Positions 1 through 8,767 of a stretch of 64,000 nucleotides of DNA are shown here, piece after piece. Each line of letters starts with the position of its first letter. Positions within the stretch are counted from its first letter, which is position 1. The stretch spans positions 3,572,265 through 3,636,264 of the forward strand of contig NZ_KB913017.1 in NCBI RefSeq assembly GCF_000383975.1, read 5' to 3'. A program made the position numbers and the translations under genes. The notes beneath the pieces were generated by a model. The model ran no database searches and had not been told where the DNA came from. It worked only from the letters and a program-made list of their open reading frames with translations. The stretch is from Natronorubrum tibetense GA33. GTDB lineage: Archaea; Halobacteriota; Halobacteria; Halobacteriales; Natrialbaceae.

Positions 1-1134
1 GTCCTGTAAAAACTCGCCGTCGGTGTCGTAGCCAGTGCCGGTCACCTCGTAGGTCTCTCGGTTGGCGACGATCCGCTGGACGGTCATCTCCTCCTCGGTG
101 AGCGTCCCGGTCTTGTCCGTACAGATGACGTCGACCGAGCCCAGCGCCTCGACGATCGGCAGTCTACGCACGAGCGCGTTCTGGTCGGCCATCCGACGCG
201 CCCCCAGCGCAAGCGAGAGCGTGACGACCGCGGGCAACCCCTCGGGGACCGCGGAGACGGCGATCCCGACCGCCGTCAGGAAGACCTGCAGCGGCGGCGT
301 GTCGCCGATTACCAGTTCGGTGATCGCGATGATCGAGACGATGCCGATCACACCCGCCGCGATGATCTTGCCCAGACGATCCATCTCGGCCTGGAACGGG
401 GTGTCGCGATCTTCGGCCTCCTCGAGCGCGGTCGCGATCTGGCCGATCTCGGACTCGGGACCGGTCTCGACGACGACCGCCGTCCCGGAGCCGCGCTCGA
501 CGACGGTATCCTTGTACAGCATGTTCTCGCGCTCGGCCAGCGAGGTTTCCTCGGCGACCTCGCCTACTTCCTTGGAGACGCCGACGCTCTCCCCCGTCAA
601 AGCCGCCTCGTCGACGCTCAGGTTGGACTCCTCGATGATCCGGGCGTCGGCGGGGACGATGTCGCCCGATTCGACGAAGATAATGTCACCGGGTACGACG
701 TTCGTCGCGTCGATCTCCGTCTTCTCGCCGCCGCGCCGAACGAGCGCGTACGTCGTCGACATCTCCTTCAGGGCCTGAATGCTCTGTTCGGCCCGGTAAT
801 CCTGAAGGAACCCAAAAACGGTGATGAAGACGACTACGGCCGCGATGACGCCCGCGTCGATCGTGTGACCGACGAACGCCATCACCGCCGCGGCGACGAT
901 AAGCACCCAGATCAGCGCCGGCTTGTACTGGTCGATGAAGATCTGTAGCGGAGAGATGCCCTCTGTCGCCTCGATTTCGTTCGGTCCTTCGCGTTCGAGA
1001 CGCGCCCGAGCGTCGTCCGACGACAACCCCTCGTCAGACGTCTCGAGTTCGTCATAGACGTCCTCGAGCGGCCTCGAGTGCCAGTCGTTCTCCGACGCGG
1101 GCTCGGTCCGCTCGTATTCTGCTGTCCGTGACAC
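1..1134 (-). CDS. P-type cation-transporting ATPase, N-terminal part (runs off window)
   Basis: This is a P2-type (Ca2+/Mg2+/H+-like) P-type ATPase that would pump cations across the cytoplasmic membrane using ATP. The first 378 residues are present and the C-terminus lies beyond base 1. An N-terminal cation-ATPase domain covers about residues 18-65, then two membrane segments, the actuator domain with a TGES motif near residue 172, two more membrane segments with a PEGLP motif, and the phosphorylation motif DKTGT with Asp340. The start is a GTG, and no in-frame start lies just upstream. A 10-bp palindrome, gacacgtgtc, overlaps the start codon. The PEGLP motif argues against a heavy-metal P1B pump; the exact ion cannot be told. 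Family assignment is secure. Confidence 0.93.
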   Translation of the reverse strand, partial: MSRTAEYERTEPASENDWHSRPLEDVYDELETSDEGLSSDDARARLEREGPNEIEATEGISPLQIFIDQYKPALIWVLIVAAAVMAFVGHTIDAGVIAAVVVFITVFGFLQDYRAEQSIQALKEMSTTYALVRRGGEKTEIDATNVVPGDIIFVESGDIVPADARIIEESNLSVDEAALTGESVGVSKEVGEVAEETSLAERENMLYKDTVVERGSGTAVVVETGPESEIGQIATALEEAEDRDTPFQAEMDRLGKIIAAGVIGIVSIIAITELVIGDTPPLQVFLTAVGIAVSAVPEGLPAVVTLSLALGARRMADQNALVRRLPIVEALGSVDVICTDKTGTLTEEEMTVQRIVANRETYEVTGTGYDTDGEFLQD

Positions 1135-1291
1135 GTGTCTATCGTTGGTGACAGTAGCGGAGTACTTAGTCGCAATCCCCGACGGCTGGGAATTGCCCGC
1201 AATTATTGCGACTCGTTCGGAGCTGGAAACGGAACCGTGTCGACCGAAAACCCGCTTTCGGTCGCTCCAATGAAAATCCCAACAGACCGAA

Positions 1292-1663
1292 TTAGCCGGT
1301 CGGGGAGAACGTGACCAACCAGCCGTCGTCGCCGCGTTGCTCGACGCCGACCGTCACCGTCTCCTCGAGTTCGACCTCGTCAGCGCCTCGCAGCTGCCCG
1401 GTGAGACGGACGCCCTCCTCGAACGTCGCGATGACGACTGTGTAGGGGGTCTCGTCGGCGTACGCCGGGATCGAACTGAAAATCGTCGTCGACGCCGTTA
1501 CCGACGCCGTCTCCGACAGCGGCCGTTCCTCGAGCGTTCGGGTACCACACTCCGGACAGACCGTCCGCGGCGGCAATGCCGTCGAGCCACACTCCTCGCA
1601 GGCGAGATAGATCGGGTCGCCGTCGTCGATTCCCTCGGCGAAGTCGATAAACCACGGCTGCAT
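1292..1663 (-). CDS. DUF35 OB-fold / zinc-ribbon acyl-CoA-associated protein
   Basis: This 123-residue protein has a rubredoxin-like zinc ribbon at its N-terminus (Cys22, 25, 36 and 39) followed by a small OB-fold, the DUF35 arrangement. In archaea DUF35 proteins bind CoA and act as scaffolds for thiolases and HMG-CoA synthase. The start ATG lies two bases after the stop of the thiolase gene, so the two are cotranscribed and very probably form a complex. A longer frame upstream exists but overlaps the thiolase, so the inner ATG was chosen. The family is clear; which CoA substrate is used is not shown by the sequence. Confidence 0.9.
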   Translation of the reverse strand: MQPWFIDFAEGIDDGDPIYLACEECGSTALPPRTVCPECGTRTLEERPLSETASVTASTTIFSSIPAYADETPYTVVIATFEEGVRLTGQLRGADEVELEETVTVGVEQRGDDGWLVTFSPTG

Positions 1664-1665
1664 GG

Positions 1666-2829
1666 TTACGCACCCCCCGTTCGCAGCACGTTGACGACGC
1701 AACTCGCCCCGCTGCCGCCGACCGTGTGCGTGAGCCCGACCGTCGGATCGTCCACCTGATTCGGATGGCGACCCTCGAGTTGCTTCGTGATCTCGACGAG
1801 CTGGGCGACACCGGTCGCCCCGACGGGGTGGCCCTTCGCCAGTAGCCCGCCCGAGGTGTTGACCGGAATGCGGCCGTCGACGGCCGTCTCGCCCTCGAGT
1901 GCGCCGCGGCTTCCCTCGCCGCGTTCGAAGAAGCCGAGCGATTCGATCGCCAGGATCTCGGCGATGGTAAAACAGTCGTGGAGTTCGACAACGTCGATGT
2001 CGTTGGGGCCGATTCCGGCGCGTTCGTAGGCGTCCTCGGCGGCCCGTTCAGCAGCCCGCGTTCGGGCGAGATCCGGCCGATCCTGTAACGCGAGCGAGTC
2101 GCTCGACTGGCCGCTGCCGGCGAACTCGACAGTCGTCTCGAGGCCGTGGTCGTCGGCGTAAGCCTTGCTCACGAGGACGGCCGCGCTCGCGCCGTCAGTG
2201 ATCGGACAGCAGTCCTGCAGATTGAGCGGCGTCGCGATCGGTGGCGACTCGAGGACGCTCTCGATGTCAGTTTCCTCCTGGCGCTGTGCGAGGGGGTTGG
2301 AGACGCCGTTCTCGTAGTTCTTCACCGCCACGGCGGCGAGATCCTCCTGTGTCACGTCGAACGCGTTCATGTACATCTGGGCCATCAGCGCGTAGATGCC
2401 GGGAAAGGTGAGTCCGGCCTCGTTCTCGTACTCGTTGTCTGCAGCGTTTGCGAGCGCGTCGGTGACCTCGCCAATGCCGCTTGCGGACATCATCTCGACG
2501 CCGCCGACGAGGGCAACGTCGGCGTCGCCGGCTTCGATCGCCTGTGCGCCCGATCTGGCGGCCGAACTTGCGGAGGCACACGCACTCTCAGTTCGCATGG
2601 AGGCAGCCTGCCGTGCGCCGAGGTAGTCCGCGAGCATCGCGCCGACGTGGGCCTGGTCGTCGGTGACATCGCCGATGAAGTTGCCGGCGTACAGTTCCTC
2701 GATGTCGTGAACCGGCAGCGATGCGTCCTCGAGGGCATCGAGTGCGGCGTCAGTGAACAACTCGCGTGTCGACGAATCGGGGTGTTTCCCGAACGGCGTG
2801 CTGGCGACGCCAGCGATCTGGACGGTCAT
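1666..2829 (-). CDS. Thiolase family protein (acetyl-CoA acetyltransferase / SCP2-type)
   Basis: This 387-residue thiolase-fold enzyme would condense or cleave acyl-CoAs in the cytoplasm. The nucleophilic cysteine is Cys84 in the context ESACASAS, the conserved HDCF histidine lies near residue 283, and the C-terminal GHPVGATG motif is near residue 340. Length and motifs fit the archaeal SCP2-like thiolases rather than the classical bacterial type. It is the first gene of a two-gene operon with the DUF35 protein just downstream. In archaea such pairs can feed acetoacetyl-CoA to HMG-CoA synthase, and an HMG-CoA synthase gene lies about 25 kb away in this window; a role in fatty-acid or side-chain degradation is equally possible. 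Confidence 0.93.
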   Translation of the reverse strand: MTVQIAGVASTPFGKHPDSSTRELFTDAALDALEDASLPVHDIEELYAGNFIGDVTDDQAHVGAMLADYLGARQAASMRTESACASASSAARSGAQAIEAGDADVALVGGVEMMSASGIGEVTDALANAADNEYENEAGLTFPGIYALMAQMYMNAFDVTQEDLAAVAVKNYENGVSNPLAQRQEETDIESVLESPPIATPLNLQDCCPITDGASAAVLVSKAYADDHGLETTVEFAGSGQSSDSLALQDRPDLARTRAAERAAEDAYERAGIGPNDIDVVELHDCFTIAEILAIESLGFFERGEGSRGALEGETAVDGRIPVNTSGGLLAKGHPVGATGVAQLVEITKQLEGRHPNQVDDPTVGLTHTVGGSGASCVVNVLRTGGA

Positions 2830-2965
2830 ACGCCGACCGCTACCACAATACGGCTCTTAATACCCCTAGTGATTGATATTCAAACACGACATACAGAGAA
2901 TAGGACATATCAATTGCTGGGACGACACAAACGGATTTGTAGGCCCTCAATGTAGGGAGCGTCGA

Positions 2966-3694
2966 ATGCTTGACAACAAGATCGCAATCGTCACCGGTGG
3001 CGCGGTCGGTATCGGTAAAGCAATCGCCGACCGATTTCTCGAGGACGGCGCAACCGCCGTCATCGCCGACATCGACGAGGAGACGGGCGCAGCGGTAGCC
3101 GACGACCTCGGCTGTCAGTTCGAACACTGCGACGTCCGCGAGTACGAACAGGTCGAGGCGCTCGTCGAGGGCACCGTCGAGGAGCACGGTCGCCTCGACG
3201 TGATCGTGAACAACGCCGGCGTCGCGAGCGTGACGTCGGTCGAGGAGATGGAACTCGAGGAGTGGGAGAACGTGATCGAGACAAACCTCGACGGCGTCAT
3301 GCACGGTACGAAGGCCGCGCTGCCACACCTCAAGGAGTCCGACGGTAGCGTGATCAATCTCGGCTCGATCTACGGACTCGTCGGCGGGCAGGGTGCCGCC
3401 TCCTACTCTGCCGCGAAGGGTGGCGTGATCAACTTCACCCAGCAGGTTGCGATCGACTACGCTGATCAGGGCGTCCGCGTTAACAGCATCTGTCCCGGCT
3501 TCGTCGAGACGCCGATGACCGAAGACCTGCTCGAGGACGAGCGTTTCTACAATTTCATGGAACAAAAAACGCCGATGGATCGCCACGGCCAACCCGAAGA
3601 GATTGCCCCGATGGCCGCGTTTTTGGCGTCCGACGAGGCGTCGTACATCACCGGGGCGAACATCCCGGTCGACGGCGGCTGGACGGCGTTCTGA
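2966..3694 (+). CDS. SDR family NAD(P)-dependent oxidoreductase
   Basis: This 242-residue short-chain dehydrogenase/reductase is complete. The Rossmann motif TGGAVGIG is at residues 10-17, the NNAG motif at 82-85, and the catalytic Ser134, Tyr147 and Lys151 are all present. Asp35 after the second strand favours NAD over NADP. The ATG was chosen because a GGGAG ribosome-binding-like sequence precedes it and the fold begins three residues later; the frame is open further upstream but that part is AT-rich and not protein-like. It is transcribed divergently from the thiolase operon, which hints at a shared role in acyl-CoA or 3-hydroxyacyl metabolism, but the substrate is unknown. Confidence 0.92.
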   Translation: MLDNKIAIVTGGAVGIGKAIADRFLEDGATAVIADIDEETGAAVADDLGCQFEHCDVREYEQVEALVEGTVEEHGRLDVIVNNAGVASVTSVEEMELEEWENVIETNLDGVMHGTKAALPHLKESDGSVINLGSIYGLVGGQGAASYSAAKGGVINFTQQVAIDYADQGVRVNSICPGFVETPMTEDLLEDERFYNFMEQKTPMDRHGQPEEIAPMAAFLASDEASYITGANIPVDGGWTAF

Positions 3695-3822
3695 CGGGGA
3701 GATTCCGCTCGATCGGTTCGCCGACACGGAAGACGTCGTGGTGCGGTTTCTCACCGGCGACTACGCGGATACACGACGAAGTCATCGGGCCCAACGGCGA
3801 CATAGAGTGGGAACCGGGTCCG

Positions 3823-4710
3823 TCACGCCGTCTCCGGCTCACCCCGGACCAGCGTCACCGTTCGCGGCGAGTCGCGCGCGACCCGTTCCGCGACGGAGCC
3901 GATCAACAGTCGGGCGGCCAGCGATCGGCCGTGGCTCCCCATGACGATCTGGTCGTAGCCTTCGTCGTCGGCGTAGTCGACGATTTCCGCGGCCGGCGTC
4001 CCGTAGGCGGTTGCCGTCTCGACATCGCCGCCGCGCTCCGCGGCGACCGCAGCGGCAGACTCGAGGATCTCCTCGGCGCGCGTCTCGTGGGCCGTGCGGA
4101 TCTCGTCGAGGTAGGTCCCCTCGACGTCCACGTGATCGTGATCGAATCCGAGATTGACCACGTTTAGCAGGGTGTGGGACGCGTCCGGAAACGTCTCGAT
4201 AGCGTACGCGGCCGCTGCCTCGGCCTGCTCGGAGCCGTCGACCGCGACGAGGACGCGACCCGGAAGGTCGCGTTCGCGGATCGCCGTCGGCGCTTCGGGA
4301 ACGATCGTCGTCGAAACGGGCGATCGGCGAACCACGGCCTCGCTGACGCGACCGAGGAAGGGGCTGGTGATCGGTGATTGGCCGTGGCTCCCCATTACGA
4401 GGTGGTCGACGTCCTCCTCGGACGCCACCGACAGGATCTCCGTGTGCGGCCGACCGGTTCGAAGTTCCGTCCTGATCTCGTGGCCGTGGTCGTCAGCCAG
4501 GTCCGTCGCCCGCTCGAGGAACCGCTCGCCGCGTTCCTCGGCGCGTTTCTCGGGTGGATCAGACTCACCGACGCTCGTGTAGTGGTCGTACGACGGATCG
4601 ACGACGTGTAACGCGGTGAGCGTCGCATTCGGGAACGATGTGAAACAGTACTCGAGGCCGGCGTAGGACTGCCCAGCCCCGTCGATCGGAACGAGGACGT
4701 GTCGTGACAT
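3823..4710 (-). CDS. Tandem universal stress protein (two UspA domains)
   Basis: This 295-residue protein holds two UspA domains, about residues 1-140 and 150-290. Each has the first-strand VLVPIDG/VLVAVDG start and the nucleotide-binding signature MGSHG followed by a glycine-rich stretch (near residues 105 and 250). The second domain keeps a clear G-x2-G-x9-G-[ST] pattern and probably binds ATP. In the first domain the last part reads GRVSE instead of GSVAE, so binding there may be altered. Usp proteins are cytoplasmic and help cells survive starvation, salt or oxidative stress. It opens an island of four Usp genes and is divergent from the next one. Confidence 0.93.
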   Translation of the reverse strand: MSRHVLVPIDGAGQSYAGLEYCFTSFPNATLTALHVVDPSYDHYTSVGESDPPEKRAEERGERFLERATDLADDHGHEIRTELRTGRPHTEILSVASEEDVDHLVMGSHGQSPITSPFLGRVSEAVVRRSPVSTTIVPEAPTAIRERDLPGRVLVAVDGSEQAEAAAAYAIETFPDASHTLLNVVNLGFDHDHVDVEGTYLDEIRTAHETRAEEILESAAAVAAERGGDVETATAYGTPAAEIVDYADDEGYDQIVMGSHGRSLAARLLIGSVAERVARDSPRTVTLVRGEPETA

Positions 4711-4862
4711 AGTGCGAGGGAAACCTCTACTCGACCGTAGGACGAGGACCTGCTTAAAGACGGACCTCGAGAGCGGTCGTCGCGAACCGACGGCGACAGC
4801 GCGACCGGCGATCGATGGAAGGACGCCGTGATATTATAGTCGGCGGCATCGTAGAACGACCC

Positions 4863-5288
4863 ATGAACGACCGAATTCTCGTTCCGTACGACGGGTCGCC
4901 GCCGTCCGAGAAGGCGCTCGAATACACCTTCGAGATGTTCACCGACCCGGAGGTCACCGCCCTCTACGTCGTCCCGACACCGGAAGGCTACTGGGCCGCG
5001 TTTGAGGACTCCGAAGACCGGATCCCGAACGTCGACGAGGCCCGCGAGCGCGGCCGCGAGATCCTCACCGAGGCCGAGTCGATCGCGAGCGACCACGACG
5101 CGACCCTCGACACCGAGGTCGTCCTCGGCAAGCCGAACCGGATCATCGTCGATCGGGCTGAACACGAGGACTACGACACGATCGTGATCGGGAGCCACGG
5201 CCGCGAGGGCGTCTCGCGGGTTCTGCTCGGGAGCGTCGCCGAGACCGTCGTCAGCCGAGCGCCTATCCCTGTCCTCGTTGTCCGATAA
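4863..5288 (+). CDS. Universal stress protein, single UspA domain
   Basis: This 141-residue single-domain Usp starts with the ILVPYDGS strand and ends with the ATP-binding signature GSHGREGVSRVLLGSVAETV, so it keeps the G-x2-G-x9-G-[ST] pattern. The internal ATG was chosen because the fold begins at residue 4; an in-frame ATG 48 bases upstream would add a non-conserved tail. It stands alone on the plus strand between two minus-strand Usp genes, so it has its own promoter. Role is inferred from the family: dimeric cytoplasmic stress protein, ligand probably ATP. Confidence 0.92.
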   Translation: MNDRILVPYDGSPPSEKALEYTFEMFTDPEVTALYVVPTPEGYWAAFEDSEDRIPNVDEARERGREILTEAESIASDHDATLDTEVVLGKPNRIIVDRAEHEDYDTIVIGSHGREGVSRVLLGSVAETVVSRAPIPVLVVR

Positions 5289-5471
5289 ATATCCGCAGTA
5301 GACCGCTTCGAACGGCGTTCGAAGACTGAAACCACTACGGAAGTCCCCGTCGCACCCGCTTCGGTCGCGTGCTTGCTTCGTCCGGGAGGGGTTGAACGGC
5401 GCGAACTGACGAACGAGTGGCACGCGCTGGCGATCGGCTGCGTCGCCACCGCGGGCAATCGTCCGGGTCTA

Positions 5472-5945
5472 TTACGCGAGACCTGCGTCGGCGTCTTCGT
5501 CGCGGACGACGGTAACGGTGACCGGCGCCCGACTAACGACCAGTTCGGCGGTGCTGCCGAGCAACAACCGCGTCTGTCCGGATCGCCCGTGGCTGCCCAT
5601 GACGATCGCGGCGATGTCGTGGTCTTCGGCGTAGTCGACGATCCGGCGGGCCGGGTCGCCGACCGCGGATTCCGTCGTGAGATCCGCGTCGTACTCGGCC
5701 GCGAGGTCGCGAACGTCCTCAAAAATCGCTTCTTCCATCTCCCCGGCGCGATCGTACCACGCCTCGGATCCGTGCGAAGGTTCTGTCCTGACGTCGACAT
5801 CCATGGGCGCGCTGTACCCCGGATCCGCCGGATCGATCACGTGAAGCGCGACGACGGAGACGTCGTCGTGGGCGTCGAACGCGTATTCGAGCGCACGTTC
5901 GGAAAGCGGTGAACCGTCGACTGGGACAAGTAGCTGGCGAGACAT
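5472..5945 (-). CDS. Universal stress protein, single UspA domain
   Basis: This 157-residue Usp begins LLVPVDGSPLSE and has the MGSHGRSGQTRLLLGSTAEL nucleotide-binding signature near residue 115. The middle insert, rich in Asp and Glu, is typical for halophilic members. It ends with a short acidic tail after the last strand. The gene is monocistronic and is separated from the plus-strand Usp by about 180 bases of convergent intergenic DNA in which I see no gene. Family assignment is secure; the specific stress is unknown. Confidence 0.92.
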   Translation of the reverse strand: MSRQLLVPVDGSPLSERALEYAFDAHDDVSVVALHVIDPADPGYSAPMDVDVRTEPSHGSEAWYDRAGEMEEAIFEDVRDLAAEYDADLTTESAVGDPARRIVDYAEDHDIAAIVMGSHGRSGQTRLLLGSTAELVVSRAPVTVTVVRDEDADAGLA

Positions 5946-6201
5946 CGACGGGACGTATGTCGTGGAGGCGGAAAGCTCTATCCGAGATCGTCGATTCGCG
6001 ATGGGAACGGCACATTCCGATTACAGTGGGGACCGAGGCCGGCGTCTGACCGGGATCCTCGAACACGACGCTTCCCAGCCCCACCTTTATTCCGGGGGAC
6101 GACGTACTCCGGGGCGAGTTGATCGCGCGAGAGACCGCTCGGCCCCGCGATGGGTCCGAAAAGTCCCGCGCCGGAACCGGCAGCGCCCCATCACCGTCAT
6201 C

Positions 6202-6591
6202 ATGAACTACAAAGACTTCGTCGGACAGGTCCAGCACAGACTCGAGTACGCACAGTTCGGACAGGCCGTCAGGGCAACGCGGGCCGTCCTGACCACGCTC
6301 GGCGAGCGCCTCCAGGAGGGCGAGGCGACGGACCTCGCCAGCCCGCTCCCGATGGAGATCGATCGCTACCTGACCGAGGCCGAACACGGCCAGCGCTTCG
6401 ACTACGGGGAGTTCCTGGACCGCGTCGCCGAACGCGGCGGCGTCGATCGAGCCGACGCGAACTACCACGCCCAGCAGATCGTCGCGCTCGTTGCCGAGGT
6501 CGTTCCTCCAGGAAACATCGACAAAGCGGACGCGCAACTGCCTGATGACTTCGATACGCTCTTCGAACTGATCGAGGCGGAAGCGGAGTGA
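6202..6591 (+). CDS. DUF2267 family protein
   Basis: This 129-residue protein matches DUF2267: an N-terminal MNYKDFVGQVQ segment, then an RATRAVLTTLGERL helix and an EATDLASPLP turn, followed by a second, more divergent helical repeat to residue about 125. No enzyme motif is seen and the protein should be soluble and helical. The frame is open for 80 codons further upstream, but the ATG at this position matches the family start. It is followed after nine bases by a methyltransferase gene on the same strand, so the two are likely cotranscribed. DUF2267 genes often sit near Usp and stress genes, as here; the molecular function is not known. Confidence 0.85.
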   Translation: MNYKDFVGQVQHRLEYAQFGQAVRATRAVLTTLGERLQEGEATDLASPLPMEIDRYLTEAEHGQRFDYGEFLDRVAERGGVDRADANYHAQQIVALVAEVVPPGNIDKADAQLPDDFDTLFELIEAEAE

Positions 6592-6600
6592 GTACGCGAC

Positions 6601-7344
6601 GTGACTGCCCTCGAGGACCCGCCGGAAGACGGCAGTGAGGTCTTCCCGAGGGAGCCGACCAACTGGAACGCGGCGGACGCGCCGCCGGGCCCGATCGCCA
6701 CCGTCCCGCGATCCAAGGCGGCCGCCAGCGAGTGGTACGACGCGCTCAGTGGGTGGTACGACGCGATCGCCGATCCGTTCGAGAGGTCGGCCCGGGCTAC
6801 GGGACTGGACGTGCTCGACGCCGCGCCGGGCGAGCGCGTCCTCGATGTCGGTTGCGGGACCGGAACCGCGCTCGTGTCGATCGCCAACAATGTCGGCCCG
6901 AATGGAACCGCCGTCGGGATCGACCTGGCGGACGGGATGTGTCGCGAATCGCGGCGGGCGCTCGCGGCAACCGGACTCGACCCGGGCATCGTGATCGCGG
7001 GCGACGCGGCGACGATGCCGGTCCGGACCGGCGCGTTCGACGCCCTGTTCGCGAGTTTCGTCCTCGAACTCTTCGACACGCCCGATATTCTGGACGTCCT
7101 CGCGGAGTGGCGACGCGTGCTCGCTCCGGACGGACGCCTCTGTGTCGTCTCACTGTCCCGGCGCGATGACGGGCCCGTCACGCGGCTCTATGAGTCGGTC
7201 CACGATCGGTTCCCGACGAAGGTCGACTGTCGACCGATCTACGTCCGTGACACGCTTCGCGAAGCGGGGTTTCGGATCGCCGAGACGCGCGACGAACGCG
7301 CCTGGCGGCTGCCGGTCGAAGTCGTCCTGTGTCGGCCGAACTGA
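6601..7344 (+). CDS. Class I SAM-dependent methyltransferase
   Basis: This 247-residue protein has the class I methyltransferase fold. Motif I, LDVGCGTGTA, lies near residues 81-90, the acidic residue ending strand 2 is in VGIDLAD, and the motif around residue 140 (GDAATMPV) is that of the UbiE/Methyltransf_11 group. The region after residue 170 has the hydrophobic FVLELFD and a short Leu-rich helix expected before strand 5. The start is a GTG nine bases after the DUF2267 stop, implying an operon. The substrate is unknown; a small molecule is likelier than RNA because no RNA-binding domain is attached. Confidence 0.88.
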   Translation: MTALEDPPEDGSEVFPREPTNWNAADAPPGPIATVPRSKAAASEWYDALSGWYDAIADPFERSARATGLDVLDAAPGERVLDVGCGTGTALVSIANNVGPNGTAVGIDLADGMCRESRRALAATGLDPGIVIAGDAATMPVRTGAFDALFASFVLELFDTPDILDVLAEWRRVLAPDGRLCVVSLSRRDDGPVTRLYESVHDRFPTKVDCRPIYVRDTLREAGFRIAETRDERAWRLPVEVVLCRPN

Positions 7345-7458
7345 GACGGACTACTGTAAGTCAGTGGCGGTACAACCGCGAGCGGTCCTGGGGTTGCACC
7401 GGTACATCGCTACAGCAGACCGTACGACGGATATCGCGGACCACCGTCGGCCGGGCGA

Positions 7459-7896
7459 TCAGCGAACGATCGTCACCGGCACCGGCGCCCGGCGAGCCAC
7501 CGTTTCGGCGACGCTCCCGAGCAGGACCCGCGAGACGCCTTTCCGACCGTGACTCCCGAGGACGACGTGATCGACGTCGTGCTCCTCGGCGTACTGGATG
7601 ATCGTCCGCGCCGGACGGCCCGTTTCGACGGCCGTTTCGAGGATCGTCTCCGCGTGCTCGCCTCGCTCCTCGAGTCGATCGCGCGCCTGCTCACAGAGCG
7701 TTTCGCCGCGTTCGAATGCGTGATCGAAGACCGTCCCATCGTAGTAGCCTCCTTCCGGCCCCGGGTAAACGCCTTCGGCGGGATCGACGACGTTGAGTAC
7801 CGAGATTCGATCCCCGGCGTGCTGGTCGAGCGCGTGATCGAAGGCAGTCCACGACGGATCGGATCCATCCAGCGGAACGAGTACGTGTTTCGTCAT
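7459..7896 (-). CDS. Universal stress protein, single UspA domain
   Basis: This 145-residue Usp starts MTKHVLVPLDGSDPS and ends with GSHGRKGVSRVLLGSVAETV followed by the last strand VTIV. The signature is complete, so ATP binding is expected. The ATG was chosen over an upstream in-frame start because it begins the first strand as in the other Usp copies. It is convergent with the methyltransferase gene. It is the fourth Usp gene within 4.1 kb, and its C-terminal half is very close to that of the plus-strand Usp of the same island, which suggests local duplication. Confidence 0.92.
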   Translation of the reverse strand: MTKHVLVPLDGSDPSWTAFDHALDQHAGDRISVLNVVDPAEGVYPGPEGGYYDGTVFDHAFERGETLCEQARDRLEERGEHAETILETAVETGRPARTIIQYAEEHDVDHVVLGSHGRKGVSRVLLGSVAETVARRAPVPVTIVR

Positions 7897-8029
7897 GTCG
7901 GAGGGGATGACCCGCACCGATAAAATACCACCCGTCGACTCGACACGGTGGAAAAAACGGCGGGCGCGAGAGACTGCGCAGGCGCTCTGGTGTGTCAGCT
8001 TCTTATCCGGCGGCGACGTCCGTTCGACC

Positions 8030-8473
8030 ATGGATCGAATCGAGTACGTCTACACGGTCGGCATAACCGACGATGAGGTCGAGTCCCGGCTCGAGGAAAC
8101 CGACACCAGCGTTCTCGGGCTCGCGTCCGCGGACGACGCCTACGCGATCCCAGTCGCACACCACTACGAGAACGGGCGGCTCTACCTCCGGCTGTCGAGC
8201 GAGTCAGAGGACACGAAGCTATCGTATATTGAGGACACCAACGCCGCATGCCTCACGCTATACGATGTCGACGAGGCCGGCGACTCCTGGAGCGTCATTG
8301 CGACCGGTCCGGTCCGAAAACTCACCGGCGACGAACGTGAGGCGTTCGATCCGACGGCGGTCAACCGATCGTTCCTCCAGCTCAGGGTCTTCGACGAGGA
8401 CATCGAGGCGATCGAGCTCGAGATCTACGAACTCGAGATTGAGACGCTCACCGGCCGAAAAACGGTGGAGTAG
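8030..8473 (+). CDS. Pyridoxamine 5'-phosphate oxidase-like FMN-binding protein
   Basis: This 147-residue protein fits the small flavin-binding split-barrel family. The central part reads YAIPVAHHYENGRLYLRLS, the strand-turn-strand that packs on FMN, followed by CLTLYDVDEAGDSWSVIATG, a second conserved strand. The ATG chosen gives an N-terminus that begins just before the first helix. Such haloarchaeal proteins may act as flavin reductases, haem or F420-related enzymes, or simply bind FMN; the sequence does not decide. It is separated from the divergent Usp gene by about 130 bases. Confidence 0.8.
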   Translation: MDRIEYVYTVGITDDEVESRLEETDTSVLGLASADDAYAIPVAHHYENGRLYLRLSSESEDTKLSYIEDTNAACLTLYDVDEAGDSWSVIATGPVRKLTGDEREAFDPTAVNRSFLQLRVFDEDIEAIELEIYELEIETLTGRKTVE

Positions 8474-8767
8474 CTCGATGAGGAAACGTCCTACGACGGT
8501 GGCGAGTGCCGCTGACAGCCTCGCGTTGGCCTCGTCGGTCGTAGCGAGTGCGTCGATCGTCTGCTCGTCGTGGACGTGGGTGGTGTCGGTCGGGACGGCG
8601 CACTCGACGGTCGGAATCCACGGGTTCTGGAGGTACTTCACGTCACCGCCGCTAGTCGCGCTTCGGCGGCAGATCCGATCCTCGAGGATGCTCTCCGCGA
8701 CGCGAGCCGTTACGTCAACGATCGGCATGTCGAGCCGTTCGCAGGTCCCGACTCGAGATAGTAGCCT
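8474..8767 (-). pseudogene. Unrecognised ORF fragment next to a decayed IS element
   Basis: On the minus strand the frame read from the IS630 transposase end toward the PPOX gene has strongly GC-rich third positions and an acidic, protein-like composition. The most convincing part follows an ATG at base 8728 and includes VAESILEDRI and IPTVECAVPTD. The frame stays open antisense into the PPOX gene until base 8258, which is probably chance. No known domain is recognised. The simplest reading is a remnant whose 5' end was displaced by the transposase insertion and whose 3' end was lost; a small intact gene starting at 8728 cannot be excluded. Confidence 0.3.

Noticed and set aside
5171-5800. 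Long arginine/threonine-rich frames across the Usp island
   Set aside because: They lie antisense or out of frame to the Usp genes and arise from GC-rich codon positions.
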